The notes beneath the pieces were generated by a model that ran no database searches, was not told where the DNA came from, and saw only the letters and a program-made list of their open reading frames with translations. From Paludibacteraceae bacterium (GTDB lineage: Bacteria; Bacteroidota; Bacteroidia; Bacteroidales; Paludibacteraceae), in the NCBI GenBank assembly GCA_017553575.1, contig JAFZKQ010000083.1, positions 1 through 48,709 on the forward strand: a stretch of 48,709 nt of DNA, read 5' to 3'. This document shows positions 1 to 7,682 of the stretch, one piece after another. Within the stretch, counting starts at the first letter, position 1. Each line of letters starts with the position of its first letter. The translations under genes were made by a program, and so were the position numbers.

Positions 1-806
1 ACCGCTTAAAAGTACAAAATTGAAAGCAATTCACAACAATCCAGGGCAGTTTATCAATAAAACAGACAATGTTTAAGACCGCTTAAAAGTACAAAATTGA
101 AAGCAATTCACAACTGGAAGTGCTCATTAGCCGAAATTCACGGTAATGTTTAAGACCGCTTAAAAGTACAAAATTGAAAGCAATTCACAACTAGGGCTTT
201 ATGGGCTTGTTGCTCTTACTAAATGTTTAAGACCGCTTAAAAGTACAAAATTGAAAGCAATTCACAACTCGCCCCTATGGCACCCGCAAAGTCCCTGAAA
301 TGTTTAAGACCGCTTAAAAGTACAAAATTGAAAGCAATTCACAACTGTGTACGGCGTCGCTGGTGATTCCCTTCCAATGTTTAAGACCGCTTAAAAGTAC
401 AAAATTGAAAGCAATTCACAACCATCAAGCTCCTGCAGAGCGAGATGGAGACAATGTTTAAGACCGCTTAAAAGTACAAAATTGAAAGCAATTCACAACC
501 GATAGCCGGACGTAACCCTTATTGGCTTGAATGTTTAAGACCGCTTAAAAGTACAAAATTGAAAGCAATTCACAACGATATCTCTCGCCTTGATGATGCC
601 CATGAAATTTTTAAGACCGTTCAAAATTACGAAATTGAAAGCAATTCACAACATAAGCGAACAAAAGACTCTATTTTGACATAACATTTAAGGCCGTCTA
701 AAAACAGATATCTGAAAGCAATTCACAACTATACTCTCCGTGAGGCGACGGAATAAGAAAATGTTTAAGACCATTCAAAAACACAAAATCAAAAGCAATT
801 AAAAAA
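1..806 (-). CRISPR. Type II-C CRISPR array, 11 repeats, cut by the left edge
   Basis: The repeat is 47 nt and spacers are 30 nt (one of 29). The first repeat is partial (1-37). Full repeats start at 68, 145, 222, 299, 376, 453 and 530 and look identical. Three decayed repeats start at 606, 683 and 760. Read on the - strand the repeat begins GTTGTGAATTGCTTTCAA and ends CTTAAACATT. The - strand is the crRNA strand because the tracrRNA anti-repeat at 7682-7703 is complementary to that strand. Decay increases towards cas2, which marks the old end, so new spacers probably enter beyond position 1. In other type II-C systems the array is read from the old end by promoters inside the repeats; a terminator at 801-828 separates this array from the cas operon and fits that. 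Confidence 0.97.
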
Positions 807-828
807 GGCGTTGCAATAGAGCAACGCC
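801..828 (-). terminator. Rho-independent terminator between cas2 and the array
   Basis: On the - strand an 8-bp perfect stem GGCGTTGC/GCAACGCC (821-828 with 807-814) has a 6-nt loop and is followed by six T (806-801). It would stop transcription from cas2, or a short RNA started at 882-889, before it enters the array. The T run overlaps the end of the last decayed repeat. Confidence 0.85.
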
Positions 829-878
829 AATGTGTAAGGAGTTTGCTTGAAATTATATCGCGCACGTTGTATTACACA
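801..878 (-). ncRNA. Candidate structured small RNA between cas2 and the array
   Basis: A perfect Bacteroidota -7 element (TATGTTTG, - strand, 882-889) lies just upstream and a strong terminator (801-828) ends the unit, giving about 75 nt. The first bases (878-872, TGTGTAA) pair perfectly with 837-831 (TTACACA), closing a 34-nt loop. The loop contains AATTTCAAGCAA (855-844), which resembles the anti-repeat AAATTGAAAGCAA and could pair with the crRNA repeat at TTGCTT and AATT. It lacks the nexus hairpin of the tracrRNA at 7683, so it is not a plain duplicate. Expression is inferred. It could instead be only the cas operon terminator plus a chance promoter match. Confidence 0.4.
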
Positions 879-881
879 CCA

Positions 882-889
882 CAAACATA
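882..889 (-). promoter_or_regulatory. Possible -7 promoter element of the small RNA
   Basis: TATGTTTG on the - strand matches TAnnTTTG exactly. A TTTG lies upstream at 909-906, but the spacing is 16 nt rather than the usual 19-20. Its start site would fall near 875-878, at the base of the 7-bp stem. Confidence 0.4.
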
Positions 890-957
890 CAACCTTTTTT
901 TAATTCAAACAAGAGACTCCATGCTTAACGTATCACCAAACGACGCCCCAAAAGCGT

Positions 958-1302
958 CTAAAACAGAGTCAATTGCATAGGCATTTTCGACTCGTCCGTT
1001 TTTCGTTTCTGTTTTTTCTGCCCAATAAAATTTTGCATGTTGCCGAATTGTTTATCGGTCACCCTCAAAATGCTGACCTGCCCCGATTCGGGTAATATGT
1101 TCCGAATCCGTTGGGTGTGGACATCAGCACTCTCTGACGATGCGCAATGACGGATATAGACGGAGAATTGCATCATGGTGAAGCCATCCCCCTGTAGCCG
1201 CTTTCGAAAGTCGGCATAAACCTGCCGATCTTTTTTGCTCTCTGTGGGGAGGTCGAAAAAGACAAATAACCACATAATCCTATATTCACTGAGTCGTTTC
1301 AT
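958..1302 (-). CDS. cas2: CRISPR-associated endonuclease Cas2 (type II-C)
   Basis: A 114-residue protein of the Cas2 ferredoxin fold. The first strand reads IMWLFVFFDLPTESKKDR, with the Asp of FFDLP expected to bind metal, followed by FRKRLQGDGFTMMQFSVY. Cas2 forms the structural centre of the Cas1-Cas2 spacer integrase. The open frame extends upstream to 1371, but those extra 23 residues are basic and unlike the family; Met at 1302 is the better start. It is the last gene of the leftward cas operon, 155 nt after cas1. The length is normal for Bacteroidota type II-C Cas2 and nothing looks broken. Confidence 0.93.
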   Translation of the reverse strand: MKRLSEYRIMWLFVFFDLPTESKKDRQVYADFRKRLQGDGFTMMQFSVYIRHCASSESADVHTQRIRNILPESGQVSILRVTDKQFGNMQNFIGQKKQKRKTDESKMPMQLTLF

Positions 1303-1377
1303 GGTACAAATGGTTCTATATATTGATTTTCGAAGAGACTTTCCAGAAAACTCTGTTCGATGGATCTTCATCCCATA

Positions 1378-1396
1378 GAGGCGGAAGGGTCGCCTC
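1378..1396 (-). other. Hairpin in the cas1-cas2 gap
   Basis: GAGGCG/CGCCTC form a 6-bp perfect stem around a 7-nt loop in the 155-nt gap between cas1 and cas2. No T run follows on either strand, so it is not a simple terminator. It could slow or process the cas1-cas2 message. Function is not known. Confidence 0.35.
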
Positions 1397-1457
1397 CCCT
1401 ATCGCAACATTCCCAAAAACAGCGAACTCTTTCAAGAACTAGGGTTTCAACTGCCGC

Positions 1458-2411
1458 TTAAAGCAAATCTTCAAACCCCTCGTTTAGTATCGGATAGTGT
1501 ATTTTGCGGGATTCGCCAGCAAAGCATTTATAAAGGGAGGCCGTCGTCTGCCCCACCGCCACCATCAGCGGACTCTGTTGACCGTTGATGGTCACATCGA
1601 GGCCCGGTATGGTAAGAAGCCGTTGCTTATGTTTTATGGTGATACTATCCGGATAACCCATTTCATCGGTCATCTCCACCACCAAAGCATCCACGTAGGG
1701 ACGGTAGGGCTCCATGATGTCATCGGCCAAGCAGTAGGCATTGTAGCGGTTGTGATGATGGATGCCCAAGGTAGGGAGCAGTCCGCTCGCCACCAACGAA
1801 CGGGCAACGACAGCGCGGAGTATGGCATAACCGTAGTTAAGGAGAAGGTTGGGCGAGACACCTTCCCGGCCACGGGTGAAATCAGGGATGGCAGGGAACA
1901 GGTTCTTCCAATAGAAGGCAGCCGCACGCCCCTCCAAATTGTCCGCATCGCCACTTTTCACCTCTCCGACCCACCGCTTCATGTTTTCCACCTTTTCGCC
2001 TCGTTTGGTGGCAAGCACGGCGGCTTGGTTGGCAATCTTCTGCTGTATGGTCTGTTGCCAAAGCTGTTTTTTCAAAGGGAGGGAGGCATCGATCTGATGC
2101 CTAAACCGCTCGCTCTGTATCGTGTTGCCTTCCAAGGGCAAGTGCAGGCCGAGGGGGAGATGGTTGGCGTCGCAGGTGATGACGGCACAATTGTTTTCCA
2201 ACAATTCCACCATCAAACCTTGCGTCAAAGTGATCTGCTGACAGTCCAAGACCACCACGCCGATATCTTCGACAGGGATGGTAGTGACAGCTTCCGACTT
2301 CATCTTTTCAGGCAAGTCCGATTTTTCCACCTCTGGTAGTCGAATCACCATCTGATGATTCCGTAGGGACAAGTAGGCTGGATTGCTAAAGCATAACGTA
2401 CGTTTAATCAT
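1458..2411 (-). CDS. cas1: CRISPR-associated endonuclease Cas1 (type II-C)
   Basis: A 317-residue integrase subunit that inserts spacers into the array together with Cas2. The C-terminal catalytic lobe shows the conserved Glu in EGRAAAFYW, the His-rich GIHHHNRYN, and the Asp of EPYRPYVD. These match the Glu-His-Asp metal site of Cas1. The N-terminal beta domain begins MIKRTLCFSNPAYLSL, a start typical of type II Cas1. The ATG lies 3 nt after the stop codon of the Bro-N/DinD gene, which suggests the two are translated from one message, perhaps coupled. The length is normal and no key residue is missing. Confidence 0.97.
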   Translation of the reverse strand: MIKRTLCFSNPAYLSLRNHQMVIRLPEVEKSDLPEKMKSEAVTTIPVEDIGVVVLDCQQITLTQGLMVELLENNCAVITCDANHLPLGLHLPLEGNTIQSERFRHQIDASLPLKKQLWQQTIQQKIANQAAVLATKRGEKVENMKRWVGEVKSGDADNLEGRAAAFYWKNLFPAIPDFTRGREGVSPNLLLNYGYAILRAVVARSLVASGLLPTLGIHHHNRYNAYCLADDIMEPYRPYVDALVVEMTDEMGYPDSITIKHKQRLLTIPGLDVTINGQQSPLMVAVGQTTASLYKCFAGESRKIHYPILNEGFEDLL

Positions 2412-2414
2412 AGG

Positions 2415-3242
2415 CTACTCTATTTTAGGGTTATCTTTATCGGGCAAATAATTATTAGGCGTTGAGACACTTCTGCCTAATTCTTTTTCCGTCTCTTTAC
2501 GAGCCACACCAGCCACACTACCACCACGCTTGGCAATCTTTTTGCTTTCTTGAAAGGTGTCTGGGTTTTCCTTTTGAGAGATTTCTGTGGTGACCCGTTC
2601 ACCGAGCATGGTAAAGATCAGTTCCAAATCATCCATGTGGTCACGCAGATTTTGGTTCTTTTGGGTTAATCCCTTAAACTCCTTGTATTCTGAAGGCGTC
2701 ATGCCAAATGTAGCCTTGCTAATCTCGGCAGTGAGAATAGCATAGTCACGTTCTTCGGTGATGCCACGGCGTTTCCATTCATCAGTTAGGTTTTGACGAA
2801 TGGCTATTCCACGCAAACGTTTGTCAATCCAATCTTTCGGGTATCCTTTTTGCTCATAGAGTTCCTTCATGCGTTCTTGAGCCAATTCTGGATTTTCTAT
2901 CTCGAGCATACGTTCATAACCCACCTGCGCCAACCATTGTTTGAATGGTTCCGCCTTGGGCGATGGGATGGACTGGATGATGCGAAGCAGATTGGATGTT
3001 TCAGCACAATCAGTAGCATATTTTTTCCCATCTGCAGCCTCGAATTTCAGTTGTACGATTTTTTCGTACAACTGAAATCCCTCCTTTATTAATTTCTTTT
3101 TCAGGTCGCTCCAATATCTTTTAGGAATCGAACTGTCAGTTAGCACAGCGATTGTATCAACAATCGAAAAATACCACTGGTCACGAATCTCATCGTGGTA
3201 CGCTCTAATCTTCTTGTCTTGAAATAGTTTGATGTTACTCAT
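2415..3242 (-). CDS. Bro-N / DinD-like protein inside the cas operon
   Basis: A 275-residue protein. Residues about 20-120 look like the Bro-N fold of phage antirepressors: VDTIAVLTDSS, YWSDLKKKL, then SIPSPKAEPFKQWLAQVG. Residues about 190-260 (KGLTQKNQNLRDHM, then an ESKKIAKRGG segment) match the C-terminal half of E. coli DinD as I remember it. E. coli DinD is SOS-induced, 274 residues long, and inhibits RecA activity in vitro. No nuclease or membrane segment is visible. The gene lies 169 nt after cas9 and ends 3 nt before cas1, in the same direction, with no recognisable promoter of its own. Position suggests a role in, or regulation of, adaptation; equally it may be a passenger. Family assignment is firm, the CRISPR role is inference. 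Confidence 0.88.
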   Translation of the reverse strand: MSNIKLFQDKKIRAYHDEIRDQWYFSIVDTIAVLTDSSIPKRYWSDLKKKLIKEGFQLYEKIVQLKFEAADGKKYATDCAETSNLLRIIQSIPSPKAEPFKQWLAQVGYERMLEIENPELAQERMKELYEQKGYPKDWIDKRLRGIAIRQNLTDEWKRRGITEERDYAILTAEISKATFGMTPSEYKEFKGLTQKNQNLRDHMDDLELIFTMLGERVTTEISQKENPDTFQESKKIAKRGGSVAGVARKETEKELGRSVSTPNNYLPDKDNPKIE

Positions 3243-3259
3243 AGCGTTTTTTATATGTT

Positions 3260-3394
3260 ATGATTTTTTCAAGATTTTCTTTATATGCATATTTGTCTGG
3301 GGACAAATTGTCCCCAGACTATGGATTAACATATACCGTCAACGATATTCAAAGCCACAACAAACTACCTATCGATGATGCCATAGATGAGTAA
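3260..3394 (+). CDS. Possible 44-residue ORF opposite the cas operon, or a gene fossil
   Basis: An open frame on the + strand runs ATG to TAA through the cas9-bro gap, ending GDKLSPDYG...TYTVNDIQSHNKLPIDDAIDE (part shown). The residue mix looks protein-like and polar, but I recognise no family, no ribosome site is evident, and the 12-bp palindrome at 3295-3319 lies inside it. It could be the tail of an older gene lost during rearrangement, or chance. Confidence 0.15.
   Translation: MIFSRFSLYAYLSGDKLSPDYGLTYTVNDIQSHNKLPIDDAIDE
3295..3319. promoter_or_regulatory. 12-bp perfect inverted repeat upstream of the Bro-N/DinD gene
   Basis: GTCTGGGGACAA and its exact complement are separated by one base, centred at 3307, about 65 nt before the bro start codon and 105 nt after the cas9 stop. 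No T run follows on the - strand, so it does not look like a terminator. A protein operator or an RNA hairpin in the cas9-bro message are both possible. A second small palindrome (ATATGCATAT) lies beside it at about 3283-3292. Confidence 0.5.
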
Positions 3395-3411
3395 GTTGCT
3401 TTGAAGTGAGG

Positions 3412-6400
3412 TCATAATTTCTTGAATTCTATTCCTTTTGCCGATAAAACAAAATCAACATCTTTTAATAAGAATTTTATCGTATTTACTCCACATCTGA
3501 TTTTTTCAGGCATATTATGGTAATCTTTAATCGACATACCCTTACCCAAATCAGTAATAGACAACGCATTAGTGTTTTTCTGAAGAACAATTCGATTTCC
3601 ATCATTTTCAAAACCACGAACAACATATAACCGTTGAGATAAAGCATCCATATCCATGTCGGTTAATTCTTCGGGTATATCCTTATAGATTAAAATCATA
3701 TCACCTGATACTATACGCTGCGTTAGTTGCAATTTATTTTTCTTTTTGCTTATAACGCTTTGAGGAATATCTTCAATACCAGCTTTCCTATTTTGACTTA
3801 TATCGAATAAGCTCCATATATGATATTCCTTTTCTGTTCTCTCCTCATTCTCATATTTACACATCATATACAAATCACCTATCTCTGCATAGAAATTTTG
3901 TTTGTATGGAGTATCCGACAAATAAGTTTGTTTTTTTATTGAAAGAGGATTCTTAACAGACGTATGGCATCTGATATGTCTGATTTTATTTACTTTACAA
4001 TCATCCGAATAATCTATTATACCATTATCATTCTTCTTGAACATATAAATGCCATTTTCATACGCTTCTTTAAATGAAGTATTTTCAGGGAATTGTCCCT
4101 TTATTATTTTAAACAAATCCTTATCTACAATTGCTTTTTCCAGTTCCTCCCAATTCTTAAATCCTTTGTCTTGGTCATTTTTTTTATATTTTAATTCTCT
4201 CCTTACAACATAGTGTCGAATATTATTAAGTTCGATTGCGCCATAGAATGTATCCCCATGCAATTGCCCACGAATGCAATCTCCCTTTACCCATTTATTT
4301 GTCCAATCACCATTTCCATTCCTCAAATACACCTCCTTTCCTCGAACACGAGCTTTTCGCTTTGCAGGTGTGAGTGTTTGATCTTTTGAAATATGACTTA
4401 CTAAAATGTTATTCTCAATGAAAGGGACAATATCCGATATATCACCTGCCAATCCACAATTTTTTCTTTCTCTTTTTAATTCATTTTCAAGTACAGAAGT
4501 ATCTTCTGCGAACCGTTTTTTCTCTTGAATTTTATAAAAGATTTCAAGCATTTTGTCTCGTTGCGCTGCTGTTGGCACCAATGATAGTATTGTGGCATCA
4601 ATGGCATGATGAGAGTGTTTATCTCTGCTTTTCTTTTCATCAAGACTTTGAATGCCAAGCATTTTTCTGAAGTTGGCTGTTACACTTCCCTTTTGCACCT
4701 CCACTTTATTGAATACTGTTTTAAGATAGTGATAAACGTATTTAGAGATGATACGAGTATCAACCAATTGATTATTACGGAATCCAGATGTCACCTCCGT
4801 CATAGTAAACCTATCAACTTTGTTCTGCCAATAGTCTAACTCCATTTGCCACAAATGCTTTTGCCGTATGCAATAGTCTTTTCTATCTTTGGTTTGTGCT
4901 TTTTTTGACTGAGCTTTCCAAAATTCCACATTGTCTTTTAGTTGCTCAACTTTGTCAAACCATGGTTGCAACCGAAGTTTTATATCTTCATAATTTGTAA
5001 GCCGTGTAGGAATTTGGTTCTTTTTTACGGTCCTATTAAAATGTGCATCACATATAGTCAAGTTCGCCAACGAGTCATCAAATGATTGGCTTCTCGGAAT
5101 TGTATGTTCAATGTCGAAAGCATTATCGTCAAACAGATTGGTGATGTTAATCGGTTTTCCAGTGTAAAGACAACAACACCCTTGCTCTAACCATAAGCGG
5201 TACTTTGTTATGTCCTTTTTATACCCTAAATCTTTTTCTTTCAACACTTTTTTCTCTTTATTGTCAGAGGATATACGTGTTGCTTCCAGCATATCATGCT
5301 GCTCACATATTAATCGAGCTTGATCAATGTCGTTGTCATTTATTTTCCTTTCCGGGAAATATTCTTTGATGATTTTTTCGTATTCCTTGTTTTCTGCTTC
5401 CCTTTCTCTTTGATAGGCTTCAATAGCCCATCGCATATTGGCATCATTAAATTCGCGTGCAGTCTCAACAACAACCCGTGTTTCTTCGTCTATTAATGCA
5501 TTGCCATTTTCATCTACCGTTTTTAGCATAGCATTAATTTGCCTACGCAATATATGCAATACGCGCATTGCCATTGGATTTTTCAGAGCCCCTATCACTG
5601 GGCTGCCAAGTAATTTCATTCGCCTGCCATCTTCAATCAAAGTGTCCTTAGCAGGAGAATAGAACTCAATCATTGAAGGATGGTAAATTCCTTGTAAATC
5701 CTTTGATGATAAGTAATTGTACGTATTTTGTAGGAAATTTGCCAATGAATCGGTCACTTTGGGCAATTTAAAATAATCCCGATTTTTCGATGCGAAGAAC
5801 TCTTTATACAAATCGGCGACTTTCTTCAATATTTGCTCTTGCTCTGATAAATCTTTTTTGGCCCAAGTCTTTTCTCCAATAACGGCAATCGACGATTTCT
5901 TTACATCAAGCAAATCAGAATCTGCCAACTTGTAAGCATAATCTTTGCGTGCAAATTGCTCATCAATTTCCAATGATTTATAATTAGCAATTAGTTCATT
6001 TGCAATACGATACAAAAGCTTCTGCTCACGATTTGCAGCAATAATTGCATCAATTTTCGATGTAATTTCATCTTCAACCTCAATCCACTTTTCTTTGAAA
6101 ATGTCGGGCAATTTTGCCAATAAAGTGGCATCTGTGTAAATCAAGCCTTTCTGTAAGAAACGATTTATGTTTCTTATAGCTTTTAAACTCAACATTCCAT
6201 AGCCTTGTTGAATGGCCCCATATATGCGAATTAATTGTTTTGTTTGGCTGTCATCAAAATGCAATTTATTTTTTGCAAATTCTCCTACATATTCAGGTTC
6301 ATCAAACGAAAAACAAACATGCCACAAATCATTGGCTGTGTATTTTATTCTTTTTATTTCTCCTGTTTTCTTGTTTACTTTTTCTTCTCCTGATTCATAC

Positions 6401-7632
6401 TTCCAATTCTCCCAATCATCGCCAAGTAAATTTTTCAGTCTGCCGGAAATTTGACAAACAGACACATTCGTTTTATCTTTATAATAAATCGTTTTTGACT
6501 GATAATCAATATTTTTACAAATCTTTTCTTCTATCCATTTCCGAATATCTTCAAATTTAAATGAGCCACGAGTGAGCAAGAATTTTTCTTTGTACAATTG
6601 TTCTTTCTGTTCAATGGTAAGTGTTTCTTTCAGATCCTCACCATACCTGATGTTATTGATCAAACCCCAAGCCCTAAACTTCTCAAATTCAGGATGACTG
6701 ATTGGACAACGCGATTTGCTTGGCTCAAGTGTACATTTGCCCACTAATCCTTTTTGAGAGCGTAATGGTCGCTTATAAAAGATAGTACCTTCTCCTTTTT
6801 TCTCACTAATAAGTCGCTTGTAAAACTCACTCTCTTTATCTAATCCTTTCTGAAAATCAAATATTTGTATAATCTCATCTTTGTATTGCGAACGCACCGC
6901 TTGATATTCACTATTACGAACACGAACACCACTCTTTTCCAAATGGGCGAATGCGCAACCTATTGTTTTAAGTTGGTTTTCTTTCATATACCCGACCAAC
7001 TTTCCTGACTTTTTCTCTTCCGATTTTTTTAAGGCCTCTGTTAAATCCACATCTTGACTATCTGCAAGTTCTGCGGTCTCTTGTTCTTTAATGGTTTCGC
7101 CTTTACTACTTCTAAATCCACGACGCTGAGCTATATGATATATAGCTCTACCCAATTTATATCTGTCTACCTGATTCGTAAAGTCAAATTGTTTTTCCAT
7201 CAATTCGGCTCTCAACTGGAATGGGCTTGAATAATCAGACACACCATCACCATTGAAATCTAGGCGCACCCAACGTTCAAACTCAATCGCATCGATAGGA
7301 TATTGACGTTTAAAACCCTTCTCCTTGTCATATCTACTCCACTTTTCAAAATCGGACATGGCTAATGGACAATATCCATTTTCGATTAACACTTTTAGGG
7401 TTGCCCATATTCTATATTTTCGAGCCATATATAGTCTTCTCGTAGAACGCTTGGCCGTACGTTTTGCCGCATACGAAAATTCTCCACTTTTTTCTTTTCC
7501 TACTCCAGATTTGAATATGACAGAACTAAAATATTCTAGTTGATCAATAATGCTTTCACCTTTATCTTTGTTGCGAAGAGAGATGCCTATTGAATTTGTT
7601 CCTGGGTCTAGACCTAAAGTTTTCATTGCCAT
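3412..7632 (-). CDS. cas9: CRISPR-associated endonuclease Cas9 (type II-C)
   Basis: A 1406-residue RNA-guided DNA endonuclease. RuvC-I is at the N-terminus (GLDPGTNSIG, catalytic Asp about residue 9). An Arg-rich bridge helix follows (AKRTAKRSTRRLYMARKYR). RuvC-II is VVVETAREFND near 720, HNH is FDIEHTIPRSQSFDD near 840, and RuvC-III is HSHHAIDATIL near 1010. All catalytic residues are present. Length matches the long type II-C Cas9 of Bacteroidota. The frame is open up to 7683, but the promoter element at 7651-7658 would lie inside that extension, so Met at 7632 (or 7626) is the start. No cas4 or csn2 is nearby, which fits subtype II-C. Confidence 0.98.
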   Translation of the reverse strand: MAMKTLGLDPGTNSIGISLRNKDKGESIIDQLEYFSSVIFKSGVGKEKSGEFSYAAKRTAKRSTRRLYMARKYRIWATLKVLIENGYCPLAMSDFEKWSRYDKEKGFKRQYPIDAIEFERWVRLDFNGDGVSDYSSPFQLRAELMEKQFDFTNQVDRYKLGRAIYHIAQRRGFRSSKGETIKEQETAELADSQDVDLTEALKKSEEKKSGKLVGYMKENQLKTIGCAFAHLEKSGVRVRNSEYQAVRSQYKDEIIQIFDFQKGLDKESEFYKRLISEKKGEGTIFYKRPLRSQKGLVGKCTLEPSKSRCPISHPEFEKFRAWGLINNIRYGEDLKETLTIEQKEQLYKEKFLLTRGSFKFEDIRKWIEEKICKNIDYQSKTIYYKDKTNVSVCQISGRLKNLLGDDWENWKYESGEEKVNKKTGEIKRIKYTANDLWHVCFSFDEPEYVGEFAKNKLHFDDSQTKQLIRIYGAIQQGYGMLSLKAIRNINRFLQKGLIYTDATLLAKLPDIFKEKWIEVEDEITSKIDAIIAANREQKLLYRIANELIANYKSLEIDEQFARKDYAYKLADSDLLDVKKSSIAVIGEKTWAKKDLSEQEQILKKVADLYKEFFASKNRDYFKLPKVTDSLANFLQNTYNYLSSKDLQGIYHPSMIEFYSPAKDTLIEDGRRMKLLGSPVIGALKNPMAMRVLHILRRQINAMLKTVDENGNALIDEETRVVVETAREFNDANMRWAIEAYQREREAENKEYEKIIKEYFPERKINDNDIDQARLICEQHDMLEATRISSDNKEKKVLKEKDLGYKKDITKYRLWLEQGCCCLYTGKPINITNLFDDNAFDIEHTIPRSQSFDDSLANLTICDAHFNRTVKKNQIPTRLTNYEDIKLRLQPWFDKVEQLKDNVEFWKAQSKKAQTKDRKDYCIRQKHLWQMELDYWQNKVDRFTMTEVTSGFRNNQLVDTRIISKYVYHYLKTVFNKVEVQKGSVTANFRKMLGIQSLDEKKSRDKHSHHAIDATILSLVPTAAQRDKMLEIFYKIQEKKRFAEDTSVLENELKRERKNCGLAGDISDIVPFIENNILVSHISKDQTLTPAKRKARVRGKEVYLRNGNGDWTNKWVKGDCIRGQLHGDTFYGAIELNNIRHYVVRRELKYKKNDQDKGFKNWEELEKAIVDKDLFKIIKGQFPENTSFKEAYENGIYMFKKNDNGIIDYSDDCKVNKIRHIRCHTSVKNPLSIKKQTYLSDTPYKQNFYAEIGDLYMMCKYENEERTEKEYHIWSLFDISQNRKAGIEDIPQSVISKKKNKLQLTQRIVSGDMILIYKDIPEELTDMDMDALSQRLYVVRGFENDGNRIVLQKNTNALSITDLGKGMSIKDYHNMPEKIRCGVNTIKFLLKDVDFVLSAKGIEFKKL

Positions 7633-7650
7633 TTTCTTTATATGTTTTTT

Positions 7651-7658
7651 CAAATTTA
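7651..7658 (-). promoter_or_regulatory. -7 promoter element of cas9
   Basis: TAAATTTG on the - strand matches TAnnTTTG exactly and lies 18 nt before the cas9 ATG at 7632. The nearest upstream TTTG (7684-7681) is 22 nt away and overlaps the tracrRNA anti-repeat. It is separated by only 12 bp from the tracrRNA element facing the other way. Confidence 0.6.
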
Positions 7659-7670
7659 TAAAAAAAAACA

Positions 7671-7678
7671 TATCTTTG
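7671..7678 (+). promoter_or_regulatory. -7 promoter element of the tracrRNA
   Basis: TATCTTTG on the + strand matches TAnnTTTG exactly. A start 5-7 nt downstream would place the first tracrRNA base at about 7683-7685, exactly where the anti-repeat begins. The -33 region is only TTTT. Confidence 0.6.
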
Positions 7679-7682
7679 TGCA

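Noticed and set aside
760-828. Second canonical tracrRNA made of the last decayed repeat plus the hairpin
   Set aside because: The decayed repeat lies after the terminator in the direction of transcription, and the hairpin has no nexus; the small-RNA reading of 801-878 is kept instead at low confidence.
958-1371. Longer Cas2 start at 1371
   Set aside because: The 23 extra residues are unlike Cas2, and the family start strand begins just after Met at 1302.
1497-2339. 280-codon open frame on + across cas1
   Set aside because: It is antisense to cas1, whose catalytic motifs are clear; no family motif or start site supports the + frame.
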